Shown here piece by piece: positions 1 through 8,308 of a DNA stretch of 64,000 nt. The DNA is from SMWD01 sp964629475 (GTDB lineage Bacteria > Pseudomonadota > Gammaproteobacteria > Steroidobacterales > GCA-2729495), in the NCBI GenBank assembly GCA_964629475.1, contig CAZVQW010000003.1, forward strand, positions 62,001-126,000, given 5' to 3'. The translations under genes and the position numbers were made by a program. The notes beneath the pieces were generated by a model, which saw only the letters and a program-made list of their open reading frames with translations, was not told the DNA's origin and ran no database searches. Within the stretch, counting starts at the first letter, position 1. Every line of letters begins with the position of its first letter.

Positions 1-851
1 CGGTCGGTGAGTTCTGTGATCGTGAGAAAGACCGGCGGTGCGGTTGTCGTGACGGGAGGCTTTCCGCTGCGTGCCCTGCTCTTGGCGATTTCCAGCAGTG
101 TGCGTTCAGACCATGCGCAGACAGCGACGAGTTCGTCATTGGTTGCCTCGGCTTTAAGCCGATCCAGCCACGTGAGCATTGACTGGTCGACGATCGGTGC
201 GCCGCCGTCGCGTATGGCTGTGATCACGTAGCCCAGTGCTGTCAGCCGCAGGCTATTGCCGACACCTCGTTGGGCCAGCTCGGTAACACGCTCCCGGTGT
301 ATGGCGTTCGCTGCTTCAGCGCCGGCCCCCGCGGTATCGAGCGCTTCGAGCAGGGAGCCGATTCTGAGCAGTGCGAACGTCGAGCCTTGCTCTGCAGCTT
401 TGTGGAACAGTTCGATGGCCAGAAACGGGTCGGTAAACACGGTTTGTGCTGCGAGCGCCTGTGATGCCGCGGCCTGGCCCGCTTCGCTCCTGACGACAAG
501 CTCGGCATCGTCACCGGGCGTGAATGGTGCGGATGGCGCCGTGTCGGGCAGGCGAGGCAGGAGATCGTTACCGGTAAAACCCCGTGCGTTGCTCCAATCG
601 GCAGTGGCGTCAAGAGCCGCCCTTGCATCCAGCCCCTGCCCGGCAAATTCTGTATCGAGTAAGGCGAGCAGATCTGCTGTGGTTGCAAGGCGGGGCTGTG
701 TCAGCCCGGGCGAATCGTTGTTGGCAGGCGGTGGCTTCAGTGCACTGCCATCCCACGCGATGTTCAGGTCATGTGCGAAGCGGAGAATCGTATACAGCAA
801 TACGCCGAGCAGGATCGTCGCAATCAGCGTGAATCGATTGGTTTTGGTCAC
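1..851 (-). CDS. Membrane-anchored hypothetical protein, C-terminus cut by window edge
   Basis: A reading frame is open on the minus strand from a GTG at 849-851 to the left edge, at least 283 codons. It begins M-T-K-T-N-R-F, then one hydrophobic segment (about residues 7-22), so it is probably a single-pass inner-membrane protein with the bulk in the periplasm. The rest is Ala/Leu-rich and helical, with Ala-rich stretches such as Q-A-A-A-S-Q-A-L-A-A-Q and H-K-A-A-E-Q-G-S-T-F-A-L-L that loosely resemble Sel1/TPR helices. I do not recognise a family. It starts 9 bases after the ctaA stop, so it is probably the last gene seen of the oxidase-assembly transcript. The plus-strand frames across this region look like low-complexity shadows. 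Confidence 0.7.
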   Translation of the reverse strand, partial: MTKTNRFTLIATILLGVLLYTILRFAHDLNIAWDGSALKPPPANNDSPGLTQPRLATTADLLALLDTEFAGQGLDARAALDATADWSNARGFTGNDLLPRLPDTAPSAPFTPGDDAELVVRSEAGQAAASQALAAQTVFTDPFLAIELFHKAAEQGSTFALLRIGSLLEALDTAGAGAEAANAIHRERVTELAQRGVGNSLRLTALGYVITAIRDGGAPIVDQSMLTWLDRLKAEATNDELVAVCAWSERTLLEIAKSRARSGKPPVTTTAPPVFLTITELTD

Positions 852-860
852 CGGTGTGGG

Positions 861-1865
861 TTAGCGCGATGTGCAGGTAGCTGCAGCGTGGTTCAGGTTG
901 ATCGTTGCAAGCAGCAGGAGCGCGGCAACGCCATTATGCGCCGTCGCAAGGAATAGCGGCAGGCCAAACCAGACGACGCAGATGCCAATAGTGACCTGGG
1001 CAATGAGTGTCGCGAGGACGAGCTGTCCCGACCGGGCGATCGCCGGCGGTCCGGAACTTTGTAGCGCGCGAATGCCGAGGAAGCCGAGCAGCAGGAATGC
1101 GACGAGTGCACCGAGGCGATGGACGTAATGAATCGCAACCCGTGCAGGTGCTTCGAGGACGCCACCTTCGTAATCGATACCGAGCCCGCGCCACATGATG
1201 AAGGCCTCGCCGAAGTCCGTATTTTCAGGCCACCAGCTGCCCTGGCACGTTGGCAAATCGGGGCACGCCAGCGCCGCATAATTCGAACTCGTCCAGCCGC
1301 CGAGTGCGATCTGGCCGATGAGGACGATAAGACCGGCCATTGCGGGTGCAACGATGTGTCGTGGCCTGGCGCGCGCGACCGCATCGCGGCGCAGGTGTTC
1401 GAGCAACAGCCAGAAACTCATGCCCAGTGTCGTCAGGCCACCGAGCAGGTGTCCCATGACGATCAGCGGTTTCAGCAACAGCGTGACGGTCCACATGCCA
1501 AGCATTCCCTGGAAGATCACGACACCGAGTAGCAAAAGCGGCACCCTGACCGGCTGGTCCGGATCGAGCCGGTTACGCCAGGCCAGAAATGCAGCGATCA
1601 GGATCGACAGGCCGAGCGTAGTTGCCGCGTAGCGATGGATCATTTCATGCCATGCTTTTTCCGCTTCGACCGGTCGATCCGGAAAGGCCTGGTTCGCGGC
1701 TGCGATGGCATCCGACTCCGCAGGTACGATCAGTGAGCCGTAGCAGCCGGGCCAATCGGGGCAACCGAGCCCGGCATCGGTCAGGCGAACCCACGCACCG
1801 AGTATGACTACGATCAGTGCGAGTGTGGTGGCCAGACCGATCAGGCGGATATACCAGTTGTACAT
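861..1865 (-). CDS. ctaA: Heme A synthase, COX15/CtaA family
   Basis: 334-residue polytopic membrane protein that oxidises heme O to heme A for the aa3 oxidase encoded upstream. The N-terminus carries the family signature G-A-W-V-R-L-T-D-A-G-L-G-C-P-D-W-P-G-C, followed by seven or eight hydrophobic segments. Candidate heme-ligand histidines lie in W-H-E-M-I-H-R-Y, G-H-L-L-G-G, H-Y-V-H-R-L-G and T-A-H-N-G-V. A cysteine pair also occurs in A-L-A-C-P-D-L-P-T-C. Length and motif order match the proteobacterial COX15 type. The gene lies downstream of the SCO-like gene, separated from it by a palindrome. No cytochrome c oxidase-associated heme O synthase (ctaB) is visible in the window. Confidence 0.93.
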   Translation of the reverse strand: MYNWYIRLIGLATTLALIVVILGAWVRLTDAGLGCPDWPGCYGSLIVPAESDAIAAANQAFPDRPVEAEKAWHEMIHRYAATTLGLSILIAAFLAWRNRLDPDQPVRVPLLLLGVVIFQGMLGMWTVTLLLKPLIVMGHLLGGLTTLGMSFWLLLEHLRRDAVARARPRHIVAPAMAGLIVLIGQIALGGWTSSNYAALACPDLPTCQGSWWPENTDFGEAFIMWRGLGIDYEGGVLEAPARVAIHYVHRLGALVAFLLLGFLGIRALQSSGPPAIARSGQLVLATLIAQVTIGICVVWFGLPLFLATAHNGVAALLLLATINLNHAAATCTSR

Positions 1866-1898
1866 GCTTCAGTGTCCTTTGCTGCTGGTCAGATTGCC

Positions 1899-1977
1899 GC
1901 CGGACGGAGCCGGGGATATGTCCCTCGCCTCCGGAAGTCATTAGTCGGGTCGGGACATATCCCCGGCTCCGCCCGGC
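1899..1977. repeat. Large palindrome between the SCO-like gene and ctaA
   Basis: Two 26-base arms (1899-1924 and 1952-1977) are inverted copies differing at one position, around a 27-base loop. The core is G-G-G-G-A-T-A-T-G-T-C-C-C preceded by G-G-A-G-C-C. It differs from the G-T-G-G-G-A-G-C-G-G family found elsewhere here, so it is a second REP-like type. It lies within the oxidase-assembly transcript and would form a strong RNA hairpin; without a U-tract it is not an obvious terminator. Confidence 0.8.
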
Positions 1978-2017
1978 TACTTGGGTGGGTGGTTATCACC
2001 AGTGCCAATTCTCCAGT

Positions 2018-2599
2018 TCAACCTATTTGTGAGATTTTTAACAGTTTCTTCAGGTCCTTGTGAATGCCCTTCATGCCGGTATCCGGTGTGAAGCGCATGA
2101 TCAGGTTGCCGAGCGGATCTATCAGGAAGACATCCCGGGTATCGTAGGGCTCTATCGCCGTGATGAACTCGCCGGTCAGTATCTGCTCCGATGCAAAGAC
2201 TGTAAGTGCGGGGTGTTGTTCGGCAATGGTCGCATCGAGCGGTGTGTCGTCGGTCAGAAAGAAGATGCGCTGAATCCGCCGGTCTTCCTTGCCGAGCGAT
2301 CGGCGGACCTGGCGAGTTTCGTATAGCGACTTTTGACACAGCTCGCCGCAGTCTCCTGTGCCGACATGTACGAGTGTCCAGAGACCCGGGTACGGCGAGT
2401 CTTGTTGTTCGCGCGGTACGCTGAGGTTGGCGTCAGGGACGAGTTTGACGGGCGTGATCAGTTCGCCGTGTGCAGTCGAGCTGCCCGATGTCGAGTTGCC
2501 GTCCGGATTATACAGCAGCCACGCCAGGAGCACCGGGCCAAAAAAAATGGCGGCCAGCAACAAGAGCTGCAAGCGGCCTTTTTTGCGTTGATCAGACAT
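2018..2599 (-). CDS. SCO1/SenC-like copper chaperone-type thioredoxin-fold protein
   Basis: 193 residues with an N-terminal membrane anchor (about residues 11-29) and a periplasmic thioredoxin-like domain. The copper/redox site of SCO proteins, C-x-x-x-C, is present as C-G-E-L-C. A late histidine in G-M-K-G-I-H-K-D-L may be the third ligand, though its alignment with the SCO1 histidine is uncertain. Family members help assemble the CuA centre of oxidase subunit II (ctaC, same cluster). The start overlaps the end of the SURF1 gene by 8 bases, so the two are probably co-translated. It is shorter and more divergent than classical SCO1, so a general thiol-reductase role in oxidase assembly cannot be excluded. 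Confidence 0.75.
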   Translation of the reverse strand: MSDQRKKGRLQLLLLAAIFFGPVLLAWLLYNPDGNSTSGSSTAHGELITPVKLVPDANLSVPREQQDSPYPGLWTLVHVGTGDCGELCQKSLYETRQVRRSLGKEDRRIQRIFFLTDDTPLDATIAEQHPALTVFASEQILTGEFITAIEPYDTRDVFLIDPLGNLIMRFTPDTGMKGIHKDLKKLLKISQIG

Positions 2600-3332
2600 A
2601 TAATTTTTCCCTGCGTGCTGCCCTAATCGTCAGCACGACGTAAATGATCACTATTGTGCCGGCCATCATGAACCACTGGATCGCATAGGCCAGGTGTTTT
2701 TCCGGGCTCATCAGTGCCGGGCGCCACTCCCGCAGATAGCCGTCGGCCTCGGCGGAGTCCAGCAACAGCTGGTAGTCATGCACCGGAAACCCAATCTGCT
2801 CGGTGATTTCTTCGGCCGATGGAAATGATAATCGCCTCGGCCAGGCGGCACCCGGTTGTATTGCCCCAGGTTCGAGTACATAGCCGGCTCTTGGTAGTCG
2901 GTACAGCCGGCCGGTCACGTCGCGTATTTTACCCGTAATCGGGATGTCCGGTATTACGTTACGATCCGGGCTGGCGGGTAGCCAGCCACGATTGACCAGC
3001 ACGGCTTTGGCACCGATTCTGAGCGGCGTCAGGACATAGTAACCGGGCCGGCCATCATGAATCATGTTGTCGAGCAGGATCTGGCGCCCGGGTTCGTAGC
3101 GGCCGGCGAATGAGAAGCGACGATAGAGATACCGTTCCGCGTCAGTGTCTGCGACGGGATCGTACAGGGTCTCGCCGTCGGCATTCTGCTCGAATGCGGT
3201 GAACAGCGCCTGTTTTTCTGCTGCCCGATCAAGCTGCCAGAAGCCGGCCGTAGCGCAGATCGTACAGCCGACCACGAGTCCGATCGTACCCCACAGAGAT
3301 GGACGAAATCCTTTACCGGTTGCGCTTCGCAT
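2592..3332 (-). CDS. SURF1 family cytochrome oxidase assembly protein
   Basis: 246 residues with the typical SURF1 topology: one transmembrane helix near the N-terminus (about 12-30), a periplasmic domain, and a C-terminal helix (about 215-236). Recognisable family blocks are G-F-W-Q-L-D-R-A-x-x-K, the R-x-F-x-G-R-Y segment, V-L-V-N-R-G-W-L-P, and the C-terminal H-L-A-Y-A-I-Q-W-F block. SURF1 proteins aid insertion of heme a into subunit I. The gene lies between ctaE and the SCO-like gene, the usual place in gammaproteobacterial oxidase clusters. DUF2909 is divergent from it, with 25 bases between the two starts. Confidence 0.92.
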   Translation of the reverse strand: MRSATGKGFRPSLWGTIGLVVGCTICATAGFWQLDRAAEKQALFTAFEQNADGETLYDPVADTDAERYLYRRFSFAGRYEPGRQILLDNMIHDGRPGYYVLTPLRIGAKAVLVNRGWLPASPDRNVIPDIPITGKIRDVTGRLYRLPRAGYVLEPGAIQPGAAWPRRLSFPSAEEITEQIGFPVHDYQLLLDSAEADGYLREWRPALMSPEKHLAYAIQWFMMAGTIVIIYVVLTIRAARREKLYV

Positions 3333-3357
3333 ATCGTCCGTCTAGTCTGATCGCACG

Positions 3358-3576
3358 ATGATTAAATTGCTGATCGTAATTATTTTTCTGGCCATTATCG
3401 TCAGTCTCGGGTCGGGGTTGTTCGCGCTTGTCGATGATAAAGGCAAGTCTAAGCGACTCGTCAATTCCCTGACCGTCCGGATCTCACTGTCGGTCTTGTT
3501 GTTTGCGCTGTTGATTATCGCTTATATGAACGGGCTGATTCAGCCGCACGGTATTATGCCGAATGGGCCACAATAA
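3358..3576 (+). CDS. DUF2909 twin-transmembrane small protein
   Basis: 72-residue protein with two hydrophobic helices (about 3-24 and 42-61) separated by a basic loop containing K-G-K-S-K-R-L-V-N-S-L-T-V-R-I-S, the layout of DUF2909. These small proteins occur next to cytochrome c oxidase genes in many gammaproteobacteria and sit in the inner membrane; their exact role is not established. It is the only plus-strand gene inside the oxidase cluster, transcribed away from SURF1 and towards ctaE. A REP-like hairpin follows its stop. Confidence 0.85.
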   Translation: MIKLLIVIIFLAIIVSLGSGLFALVDDKGKSKRLVNSLTVRISLSVLLFALLIIAYMNGLIQPHGIMPNGPQ

Positions 3577-3591
3577 TTTGTGACACTAATC

Positions 3592-3659
3592 TGTGGGAGC
3601 GGCTTTAGCCGCGATTGGTACGCCAAACCAGGATAATCGCGGCTAAAGCCGCTCCCACA
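3592..3659. repeat. REP-like inverted repeat, copy 1
   Basis: Perfect 25-base inverted arms (3592-3616 and 3635-3659) with the core G-T-G-G-G-A-G-C-G-G-C-T-T-T-A-G-C-C-G-C around an 18-base loop. It lies between the convergent DUF2909 and ctaE genes. The same family recurs at 9196, 17623 and 61952, and a variant at 60818. Confidence 0.93.
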
Positions 3660-3723
3660 AAAGAAGCCCCCCCAAAGCCGCCCCCAAAAGCAGCTCTCAC
3701 TTCTTATGACGGGGTTATTCGCC

Positions 3724-4745
3724 TTACAGCCAGTAGACGAATATAAACAGGCCGAGCCAGACGACATCGACAAAGTGCCAGTACCAGGCGACACCCTCGA
3801 AGGCGAAATGTTTCTTCGGCGTGAAATGCCCTTTTAGCGAGCGTAGCCAGATCACGACAAGCATCGTCGCGCCAATCGTAACGTGCAGGCCGTGGAAGCC
3901 GGTCAGCATGAAGAATGTCGAGCCATAGATGCCTGATTCCAGCGTCAGATTCATGTGCTGGTAAGCCTCGATATATTCCTCAGCCTGCAGGCCGATGAAG
4001 ATGAAGCCGAGAATGAACGTCAGNNNNNNNNNNNNNNNNNNNNNNNNNNNNNNNNNNNNNNNNNNNNNNNNNNNNNNNNNNNNNNNNNNNNNNNNNNNNN
4101 NNNNNNNNNNNNNNNNNNNNNNNCGATATATTCCTCAGCCTGCAGGCCGATGAAGATGAAGCCGAGAATGAACGTCAGTGCCAGAAAGATATTCAGGATA
4201 GCGCGGTTGCCGGCCTTCAGTGCGTGATGTGCAACCGTCAGTGTTACACCACTGGTTAGCAGAATCGCAGTATTGATCGCCGGGATGCCCATGGCAGGCA
4301 TAGTTTCAAACTCACCGCCAACATTGCCGGGGCCGTTCGAGGGCCAGATATTCTCAAATCCTTGCCAGATTACCTGGTTGGTGAAGAAGTTATTGCCTTC
4401 GCCGCCGAGCCACGGCAGGGACAGGTTGCGGGCGTACCATAGTGCGCCGAAAAACACCGCGAAGAACATGACTTCGGAGAAAATGAACCAGAGCATGCCC
4501 ATGCGGAACGATGCGTCGACCTGCTCGTTGAAAATGCCGCCTTCACTCTCGCCGATCACTTCGCCGAACCACGCGAACATCATCCAGATTACGATCGCTA
4601 AACCGACATACATCGCATATTGGCCAATATCGCCGCCGTTCAGCATAATTGAAGTGCCGCCAAACATGATGAACAGGCCGATCGACGTGATCAGCGGCCA
4701 GCGTGTCGATTCGGGAACGTAATACTTGTTCGATGCTTGAGCCAT
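3724..4745 (-). CDS. ctaE: Cytochrome c oxidase subunit III, interrupted by a spurious assembly gap
   Basis: Subunit III of the aa3 oxidase, a multi-pass membrane protein. The upstream part (from 4745) begins M-A-Q-A-S-N-K-Y-Y-V and contains F-A-W-F-G-E-V-I-G-E-S and F-I-F-S-E-V-M-F-F. The downstream part ends G-F-H-G-L-H-V-T-I-G and W-H-F-V-D-V-V-W-L-G-L-F. A run of 100 N splits the gene, but its flanks are identical 55-base copies. Removing 155 bases (4024-4178) restores one frame of 288 residues, a normal length for the family. The gene lies between ctaG and SURF1. Confidence 0.93.
4024..4123. other. Scaffold gap (100 N) flanked by 55-bp identical sequence
   Basis: Exactly 100 unknown bases. 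The 55 bases before it (3969-4023) are repeated exactly right after it (4124-4178). This is the signature of two contigs that overlap by an assembler word length and were joined by a default-size gap instead of being merged. No biological sequence is likely to be missing. Confidence 0.95.
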
Positions 4746-4778
4746 GGTGGCGATTCCTCTGTCTCTCAGATGTGGTCG

Positions 4779-5321
4779 CTAGTTGCTTGCGACCTGTTTA
4801 GCTACAAAAAATGTATATGAAAGCGTCAACCGGTCGATGTATTCGGGCAAATCGGGGTCGACGACAAACTTCAACGGCATGTCCCTGGCTTCCTGCGCAT
4901 CGAATAGTTGCGATGTGAAGCAAAAGCACTCGGTTTTCTTAAAATATTTAACCGCCTGACCGGGGGCGATGCTCGGTACGGCCTGTCCGACAATTTCCCG
5001 ATCGGTCAGGTTACGGGCATAGAATGTCGTGTCATACATCTCGCCCGGCCGCACTTCCATGCTTGCGACGGCAGGCTGAAACTCCCAGGGAGCATATTCG
5101 TTCAGAGATGCGACGAACTCGACGGTAACCGTACGATTGCCGGTTGGCGTCTGTACTTCGACAATGGCCGCCTGTGTATCGAACTTTCCGCCGATGCCCG
5201 TGATGTCACAGAAAATGTCATAGATCGGCACGAGCAGGAAACCGAATGCAAACATGCCCAGGGCAAGGACGATCAGCTTGATGACCAGGCTTTGGTTGGT
5301 CTGTGGCTGTTGTCCGCTCAT
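4779..5321 (-). CDS. ctaG: Cytochrome c oxidase assembly protein CtaG/Cox11
   Basis: 180 residues. An N-terminal transmembrane helix (about 11-32) is followed by a periplasmic immunoglobulin-like domain. The copper-binding C-F-C-F motif is present in K-K-T-E-C-F-C-F-T-S-Q, as are the family blocks F-G-F-L-L-V-P-I-Y-D-I-F-C and L-T-L-S-Y-T-F-F at the C-terminus. CtaG/Cox11 delivers copper to the CuB site of subunit I. It sits between the 43-residue membrane protein and ctaE, the standard order. Confidence 0.95.
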   Translation of the reverse strand: MSGQQPQTNQSLVIKLIVLALGMFAFGFLLVPIYDIFCDITGIGGKFDTQAAIVEVQTPTGNRTVTVEFVASLNEYAPWEFQPAVASMEVRPGEMYDTTFYARNLTDREIVGQAVPSIAPGQAVKYFKKTECFCFTSQLFDAQEARDMPLKFVVDPDLPEYIDRLTLSYTFFVAKQVASN

Positions 5322-5329
5322 GCGCCCGC

Positions 5330-5461
5330 TTAGCCCTTGAGTGCCGTCAGGACGATAAAGGTGACAAAAAATGCGACTGCGACAAGGCCCAGAATGATCG
5401 CATTCATCCGGATCTTACGTCGAAGCTTTTTATCATCCATTGTCATTGGCTGCGTGCTCAT
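5330..5461 (-). CDS. Small single-pass protein of the oxidase cluster (43 aa)
   Basis: 43 residues starting M-S-T-Q-P-M-T, with a basic stretch K-K-L-R-R-K-I-R followed by one hydrophobic helix (about 20-41). Length, charge pattern and position between ctaD and ctaG match the small oxidase assembly proteins annotated at this spot in other proteobacteria. The ATG at 5459-5461 is 17 bases after the ctaD stop; longer in-frame starts lie inside ctaD and are less plausible. The ctaG start follows 8 bases after its stop. Confidence 0.75.
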   Translation of the reverse strand: MSTQPMTMDDKKLRRKIRMNAIILGLVAVAFFVTFIVLTALKG

Positions 5462-5478
5462 ACCTGTGAACTCACCCT

Positions 5479-7074
5479 TCAGTGGCGTGGTGTATAGACC
5501 GGCGGCTCTTCGAACGTATGGTGCGGTGGCGGCGACGGCACCGTCCACTCGAGGCCTTCCGGGTTGTCCCAGACTTCGGCAGTCGCTTTCTGGCCGCTCT
5601 TGATGCACTTGTAAACGATGTAGACGAGCAGCAGCTGTGCGAAGCCGAAGCCGAACGAGCCGATGCTCGACATTGCGTTGTAATCTGTGAATTGCACGGC
5701 GTAATCCGGGATACGGCGCGGCATGCCTGCCAGGCCGACAAAATGCTGCGGGAAGAATGTCAGGTTGACGAAGATAGTACTCAGCCAGAAGTGAATCTTG
5801 CCGAGCCGCTCGTCATACATATGGCCGGTCCATTTCGGTAGCCAGTAATAGGCGCCGGCAATTGCAGCGAACATTGCACCCGGGACGAGCACATAGTGGA
5901 AATGGGCGACGATGAAATACGTGTCATGGTATTGGAAATCGAGTGGCGCCATGGCCATCATCAACCCCGAGAAACCGCCGATTGTAAACAGAAACAGGAA
6001 CGCGATAGAGAACAGCATCGGTGTCTCGAACGACAGCGATCCTTCCCACATGGTGGCCGTCCAGTTGAAGATTTTCACACCGGTCGGAATTGCAATCAGC
6101 ATCGTCGACAGCATGAAGAACATTTGTCCGGCCAGCGGCATGCCGACCGTAAACATGTGGTGTGCCCAGACGATGAACGACAGGAACGCAATACTGCCCG
6201 TCGCGAAAACCATCGCGTGATGTCCGAACAGCGGCTTACGCGAGAATGCCGGGATGACATGCGAGACGATGCCGAATGCCGGCAGGATGATGATATAGAC
6301 CTCGGGGTGGCCGAAGAACCAGAAGATGTGCTGGAACAGGACCGGGTCGCCGCCGCCGGCGGCCTGGAAGAAGCTCGTGCCGAAGAACTGGTCCATGAGC
6401 AGCATCGTGACGCCGCCAGCCAGTACCGGCATGACCGCGATCAACAGGTATGCTGTGATCAGCCAGGCCCAGACGAACAGCGGCATCTGCATCAGCGACA
6501 TTGATGGTGTACGCAGGTTCAGAATCGTCACGACGATATTGATGGCGGCCATGATCGACGAGATACCGAGCAGGTGGACGGCAAAGATCGCGAACGGAAA
6601 GGCGTCACCTGTCTGCAGTACCAGCGGCGGATACAGTGTCCAGCCGGAAGCAGGGGCGCCGCCCGGCATGAACAGTGTCGATGCCAGCAGGACAACCGCG
6701 CACGGCAGCAGCCAGAATGACCAGTTATTCAGCCGCGGCAGCGCCATGTCGGGTGCGCCGATCATCATCGGGATCATCCAGTTAGCGAACCCGGCGAAGG
6801 CCGGCATGATCATGCCGAATACCATGACCAGCGCGTGTAGCGTGACCATCTGGTTGAAGAAATCGGGGTTGACGAATTGCAGCCCGGGCTGAAACAGCTC
6901 GAGACGAATCACCAGCGCCATCCCGCCGCCGACAAACAGCATGATCAGCGAAAAGACGAGGTACAGCGTACCGATATCCTTGTGGTTCGTTGTAAACAGC
7001 CAGCGTTTGATGCCGGTATGGGTCGGACCGTGATGGTCATGGCTGTCTTGAATGTCTGCTGCAGTGGCGCTCAT
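5479..7074 (-). CDS. ctaD: Cytochrome c oxidase subunit I
   Basis: 531-residue catalytic subunit of an aa3-type oxidase with about twelve membrane helices. Visible signatures are the N-terminal K-R-W-L-F-T-T-N-H-K-D-I-G-T-L-Y, the CuB/cross-linked Tyr segment F-W-F-F-G-H-P-E-V-Y-I-I, V-W-A-H-H-M-F-T-V-G, and the heme-ligand block V-A-H-F-H-Y-V-L-V. It reduces oxygen to water at the heme a3-CuB site and pumps protons. It lies 52 bases downstream of ctaC. Confidence 0.98.
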   Translation of the reverse strand: MSATAADIQDSHDHHGPTHTGIKRWLFTTNHKDIGTLYLVFSLIMLFVGGGMALVIRLELFQPGLQFVNPDFFNQMVTLHALVMVFGMIMPAFAGFANWMIPMMIGAPDMALPRLNNWSFWLLPCAVVLLASTLFMPGGAPASGWTLYPPLVLQTGDAFPFAIFAVHLLGISSIMAAINIVVTILNLRTPSMSLMQMPLFVWAWLITAYLLIAVMPVLAGGVTMLLMDQFFGTSFFQAAGGGDPVLFQHIFWFFGHPEVYIIILPAFGIVSHVIPAFSRKPLFGHHAMVFATGSIAFLSFIVWAHHMFTVGMPLAGQMFFMLSTMLIAIPTGVKIFNWTATMWEGSLSFETPMLFSIAFLFLFTIGGFSGLMMAMAPLDFQYHDTYFIVAHFHYVLVPGAMFAAIAGAYYWLPKWTGHMYDERLGKIHFWLSTIFVNLTFFPQHFVGLAGMPRRIPDYAVQFTDYNAMSSIGSFGFGFAQLLLVYIVYKCIKSGQKATAEVWDNPEGLEWTVPSPPPHHTFEEPPVYTPRH

Positions 7075-7126
7075 CCGGTCTGCTCCGTGTCTGGTTTAGT
7101 TTCTGTTATCGGGTTGTTTGCAAGCA

Positions 7127-7930
7127 TCAGCCGGCGTTGCCGGTTTGCTGTGCGGCCAGCCATGCCGCGTAGTCTGCTTTCGACAGCACTTCGACGACTA
7201 TCGGCATGAAGCCGTGATCTTTACCGCAAAGCTCGGCGCACTGGCCACGATATGTGCCGGTTTCATTGACCTGGAACCAGCCCTCGTTGATGTAGCCGGG
7301 AATCGCATCTTTCTTGACGGCGAATGCAGGCACCCACCATGAATGCAGCACGTCGTTGGCCGTGATCAGGTAGCGTATTTTCGTGTCGACCGGCAGTATG
7401 AGCGGATGATCGACATCGAGCAAGTAATTCTCGACACTGTTCGGGTCGATATTCGAGCCCGGCTGGCGCGCCTCATTACTTGACTGGGCGAGGCTACTGT
7501 AAAACCCGATGTCTTCACCGATGTAGTCGTAATGCCACTTCCACTGGTAGCCGGTGATTTTGATCGTCATTTCGGTGCCGCTGGTGTCCTCGATCTCCAC
7601 GAGGGCACGGGCGGCCGGCACGGCCATGCTGATCAGGATCAGAATCGGGATCACGGTCCAGATAATTTCAGCGACCGTGCTGTGTGACCAGGTCGCCGCG
7701 ACGGCGCCCTTTGATTTGCGGAATTTGAACATTGCGACGATCATCGCGGTGAAGACAACGGCACCGATGGCAACGCAAATCCAGAACACAAACATGTGCA
7801 GGTCAAATATCAGGGCACTGATATCGGTCACGCCGACGGGTAAATTAATGCCCGCTCTGAAGTCTTCGGCGGCATGGGCCGTCGATGCGGCGAACAATGA
7901 GCCAAAAATCGGTATCAAGAATCTGTTCAT
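7127..7930 (-). CDS. ctaC: Cytochrome c oxidase subunit II, CuA type
   Basis: 267 residues: a signal peptide (cleavage likely after A-S-T-A-H-A), two transmembrane helices and a periplasmic cupredoxin domain. The CuA site is visible as C-A-E-L-C-G-K-D-H-G-F-M, with the earlier His in V-L-H-S-W-W-V-P and the aromatic electron-entry patch Y-Q-W-K-W-H-Y. The protein ends shortly after the CuA domain, so there is no fused cytochrome c domain. It appears to be the first gene of the minus-strand oxidase operon, with the promoter expected in 7931-8308. Confidence 0.97.
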   Translation of the reverse strand: MNRFLIPIFGSLFAASTAHAAEDFRAGINLPVGVTDISALIFDLHMFVFWICVAIGAVVFTAMIVAMFKFRKSKGAVAATWSHSTVAEIIWTVIPILILISMAVPAARALVEIEDTSGTEMTIKITGYQWKWHYDYIGEDIGFYSSLAQSSNEARQPGSNIDPNSVENYLLDVDHPLILPVDTKIRYLITANDVLHSWWVPAFAVKKDAIPGYINEGWFQVNETGTYRGQCAELCGKDHGFMPIVVEVLSKADYAAWLAAQQTGNAG

Positions 7931-8308
7931 CTAGTCGCTCCGAACCCCGTGTTCCTAACCAAGCCTAAAAATAAAAAATCAATACCGCGACCCGGCTTGC
8001 ATGAGCCGCAGAACCACCGACCGAGCCTGTTTTAGTAATAACCAAAGTGTCGCCGGTTTGTGGAGTGCAATCAAAAATCGAAAGATTGTCTGACTGAAAT
8101 GTCAGCTAGCGATGGGGTCAATCCATATAAAGGTATTGACAATGCCCCCGCCTGAACTATGTTATTAACCTCCCCATTTAAGCCCGTTAAACGCAGGCTC
8201 GCGAATGTTACTTGATGCACTATGTTCGCGCAATCGGGGGTAACCGAGGGGACTTGGCTGGATGCATTCGGTAACGAACCGCATGCGAAAGATTAGTCAT
8301 CCCTGCAC
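7931..8308. other. 378-bp intergenic region between bioC and ctaC
   Basis: No credible gene. The minus strand must hold the oxidase promoter, but I found no convincing -35/-10 pair there. The plus strand has a candidate promoter (8136-8163). A hairpin-capable stretch with C-G-C-G-A-A / T-T-C-G-C-G arms follows at 8200-8230. A short plus-strand frame from 8262 runs antisense into bioC and does not look real. Confidence 0.6.
8136..8163 (+). promoter_or_regulatory. Candidate sigma-70 promoter without an obvious gene
   Basis: Perfect -35 hexamer T-T-G-A-C-A at 8136-8141, a 16-base spacer and a -10 T-A-T-G-T-T at 8158-8163. It points towards the 3' end of bioC. No protein-coding gene follows on that strand, so it could drive a small or antisense RNA, or be chance. 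Confidence 0.35.

Noticed and set aside
256..864. 202-residue plus-strand frame at the left edge
   Set aside because: It is the shadow of the minus-strand membrane-anchored protein, which has a proper N-terminal helix and fits the operon; the plus-strand translation is low-complexity Ser/Ala/Arg.
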